Shown: in pieces, positions 63,735-64,000 of the stretch
Position numbering within the stretch: position 1 is the stretch's first letter
How the letters are laid out: every line of letters begins with the position of its first letter
Translations under genes and position numbers: made by a program
Notes under the pieces: model-generated
Seen by the model: the letters and a program-made list of their open reading frames with translations, nothing else
The model's database searches: none
Told to the model about the DNA's origin: nothing
Source: Cellulophaga baltica
Lineage (GTDB): Bacteria > Bacteroidota > Bacteroidia > Flavobacteriales > Flavobacteriaceae
DNA: 64,000 bases
Assembly: GCF_018861125.1 (NCBI RefSeq)
Contig: NZ_JAHKQN010000013.1
Location: forward strand, 451,464 to 515,463
Direction of reading: 5' to 3'

Positions 63735-64000
63735 ATGAACCATAAAGATTTAATACAGAAGTGGCTTTCAGATGAGCTCAATGAAAAAGAAAGCAATGCT
63801 TTCAATGCTCTAGAAAATGCAAATTTCTATAAAAAAATTATTGATGATGCTTTACTTTTTAAAGCTTCAAATAATTCAGAAATGCCAACTTACGAAAACT
63901 TTAAATCCAAAATTAACACAGATAAAAGTCCTGTTAAAAAAATAAATTGGCTAAAACCAATGCTAAAAATAGCTAGTGTATTGGTTCTATTTGTTGGAGT
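63735..64000 (+). CDS. Anti-sigma factor, N-terminal part (cut by window end)
   Basis: 88 residues visible, starting MNHKDLIQKWLSDELNEKES. The acidic helical N-terminus would bind the sigma factor; KINWLKPMLKIASVLVLFVGV begins the membrane helix where the window ends. The layout matches FecR-like anti-sigma factors, which are usually next to ECF sigma genes. Confidence 0.8.
   Translation, partial: MNHKDLIQKWLSDELNEKESNAFNALENANFYKKIIDDALLFKASNNSEMPTYENFKSKINTDKSPVKKINWLKPMLKIASVLVLFVG

Overview
The window looks like chromosomal core DNA of a marine-type member of the Flavobacteriaceae (Bacteroidota). The DNA is AT-rich and several promoters match the Bacteroidota pattern TTG-N19-22-TAnnTTTG. 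Family-specific content includes the BatA-E 'aerotolerance' operon, an IPExxxVDY-family protein, a 632-residue amidophosphoribosyltransferase of the Bacteroidota type, OmpA with thrombospondin type-3 repeats, and several TTG or GTG starts. I found no rRNA, tRNA, CRISPR array, insertion sequence or prophage.

Layout. 1-184: tail of an unknown gene. 235-5757 (-): giant alpha-2-macroglobulin lipoprotein. 6081-6660: CAP-domain lipoprotein followed by a decayed fragment of a second CAP domain. 6742-9269: 3-hydroxyanthranilate dioxygenase, a DUF1304 membrane protein and an ALDH7 dehydrogenase (amino-acid catabolism). 9624-11158: OmpA-like protein and a membrane-anchored helix-hairpin-helix protein. 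11233-17329 (-): acyl-ACP desaturase, phosphatase, a zinc-ribbon/SPFH membrane pair resembling Bacillus YdjG/YdjI, an AlbA_2 protein and an SDR. 17536-26680: MoxR-DUF58-BatA-E operon, with a chaperone-like AAA+ ATPase and VWA, TPR and Ig-like membrane proteins at the cell envelope. 26729-30127: small His-rich secreted protein, SulP anion transporter and two beta-carbonic anhydrases, a likely inorganic-carbon module. 30288-31734: pheS and an unknown protein. 31834-38672: GbsR/MarR-like regulator, RND tripartite efflux pump and TetR regulator. 38826-40687 (-): HEPN-like protein, CYTH triphosphatase and Rossmann protein, divergent from dinB. 41878-43407 (-): cupredoxin-like protein, a possible 52-residue His/Cys-rich protein and an AraC regulator. 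43535-47915 (-): pyruvate kinase, IPExxxVDY protein, RNase III, FabF and ACP. 48074-52058: purN, rnhA, PfkB kinase and amidophosphoribosyltransferase. 52928-53536 (-): superoxide dismutase. 53659-61147: AddA-like helicase-nuclease, OmpA/TSP3 porin and AddB-like nuclease. 61149-63071 (-): SDR and an acidic lipoprotein with an internal duplication. 63162-64000: ECF sigma factor and the start of its anti-sigma factor.

The most notable element is the 870-base gap between the amidophosphoribosyltransferase gene and sod (52059-52927). It holds four copies of a ~70-nt element. Each has a near-invariant 5' core, a downstream intrinsic terminator whose stem changes by paired substitutions, and a promoter-like sequence placed so that transcription should start at or next to the first base of the repeat. 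This is best read as an array of four small RNA genes. I cannot say whether the family is already catalogued (for example as Flavo-1 in Rfam). It contains no convincing open reading frame and is the best candidate here for an undescribed system.
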